Assembly: GCA_027596945.1 (NCBI GenBank)
Contig: JADGJH010000120.1
Coordinates: forward strand, 571 to 29,474
Reading direction: 5' to 3'
DNA length: 28,904 nt
Source: Physocladia obscura
Lineage: Eukaryota > Chytridiomycota > Chytridiomycetes > Chytridiales > Chytriomycetaceae
Shown here in pieces: positions 28,682 through 28,904 of the stretch; the first letter of the stretch is position 1, and each line of letters begins with the position of its first letter. Below the pieces are notes generated by a model. It searched no databases, had not been told where the DNA came from, and worked only from the letters and a program-made list of their open reading frames with translations. The position numbers and the translations under genes were made by a program.

Positions 28682-28904
28682 AATTTTACATTTGGAATCA
28701 TTCTCACTTTTTTTTATTTTTAGTTTTCAAAAGTCAACTACTAAGAACTTTCCATCCCATCATGTTTCTTGCTATTTCAATATGAAAGGTAAATTTACAC
28801 AGTATCTTTTTCCATATTGGATAAAAATTTATTATATGTTTGAAAAATTTTGTTAAAAACAAGTTATAATACTAGTATACTAAGAGTATTATACTGTATA
28901 ATTT

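Larger units (their letters stand above)
27080..28904. other. Gene-free AT-rich flank
   Basis: The promoter and leader of the PH-domain gene must lie at its left end (27080-27170, where CpG is still present). The rest is CpG-poor, with only short frames. A 61-codon minus-strand frame at 27454-27639 has no recognisable domain. Beyond 28100 the DNA becomes strongly AT-rich with tandem and simple repeats. Confidence 0.5.

Overview
This is a eukaryotic nuclear window, most likely from a zoosporic or other early-diverging fungus (Chytridiomycota-like). The organism call is inference. It rests on compact GT-AG introns, mostly 53-74 nt, on a fungal-style Spp1/Cfp1-type COMPASS subunit, and on LINE and PIF/Harbinger relics of the fungal kind. 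I recognise no rRNA, tRNA or CRISPR. No bacterial operon structure is present.

Layout. (1) 1-549: the last exon of a CDK11/PITSLRE-type protein kinase, entering from the left. (2) 550-2286: gene-free, with one copy of a diverged dispersed repeat. (3) 2287-9893: a compact gene block. It holds a three-exon GATA zinc finger + PHD finger protein (minus strand), a six-exon NagD-like HAD phosphatase (plus strand, divergent from the GATA-PHD gene across 317 bp), and a long Gln-rich protein of unknown function (minus strand, convergent with the phosphatase across 77 bp). (4) About 9.9-23.3 kb: a transposon island. A decayed PIF/Harbinger transposase is followed by an old minus-strand LINE. That LINE is split in two by a complete plus-strand LINE of 5647 bp, which is flanked by a perfect 13-bp target-site duplication. 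Next come a 1.16-kb inverted duplication, a short poly(A)-tailed retroposed insert with a perfect 19-bp duplication, and the second copy of the dispersed repeat. (5) 23354-27079: a three-exon gene (minus strand) for a roughly 1203-residue, mostly disordered protein with one PH domain. (6) 27080-28904: AT-rich, gene-free DNA with a 3 x 28-bp palindromic tandem repeat and simple repeats.

The best biology is in two places. First, once its two 53-nt introns are removed, the GATA-PHD gene reads as a single 800-residue protein. It couples a sequence-specific GATA finger to the PHD and C-terminal elements of Spp1/Cfp1, the chromatin-reader subunit of the Set1/COMPASS H3K4 methyltransferase. Animal Cfp1 carries a CXXC finger in its N-terminal half. 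Second, the transposon island is almost free of CpG, and most of the nonsense codons I could read in its decayed genes are TGA, several at positions where arginine is expected. This is the signature of CGA to TGA decay by deamination of methylated cytosine. The flanking host genes are CpG-rich.

All coordinates, splice joins and translations were worked out by eye. Family names rest on motif recognition, not on a database search.
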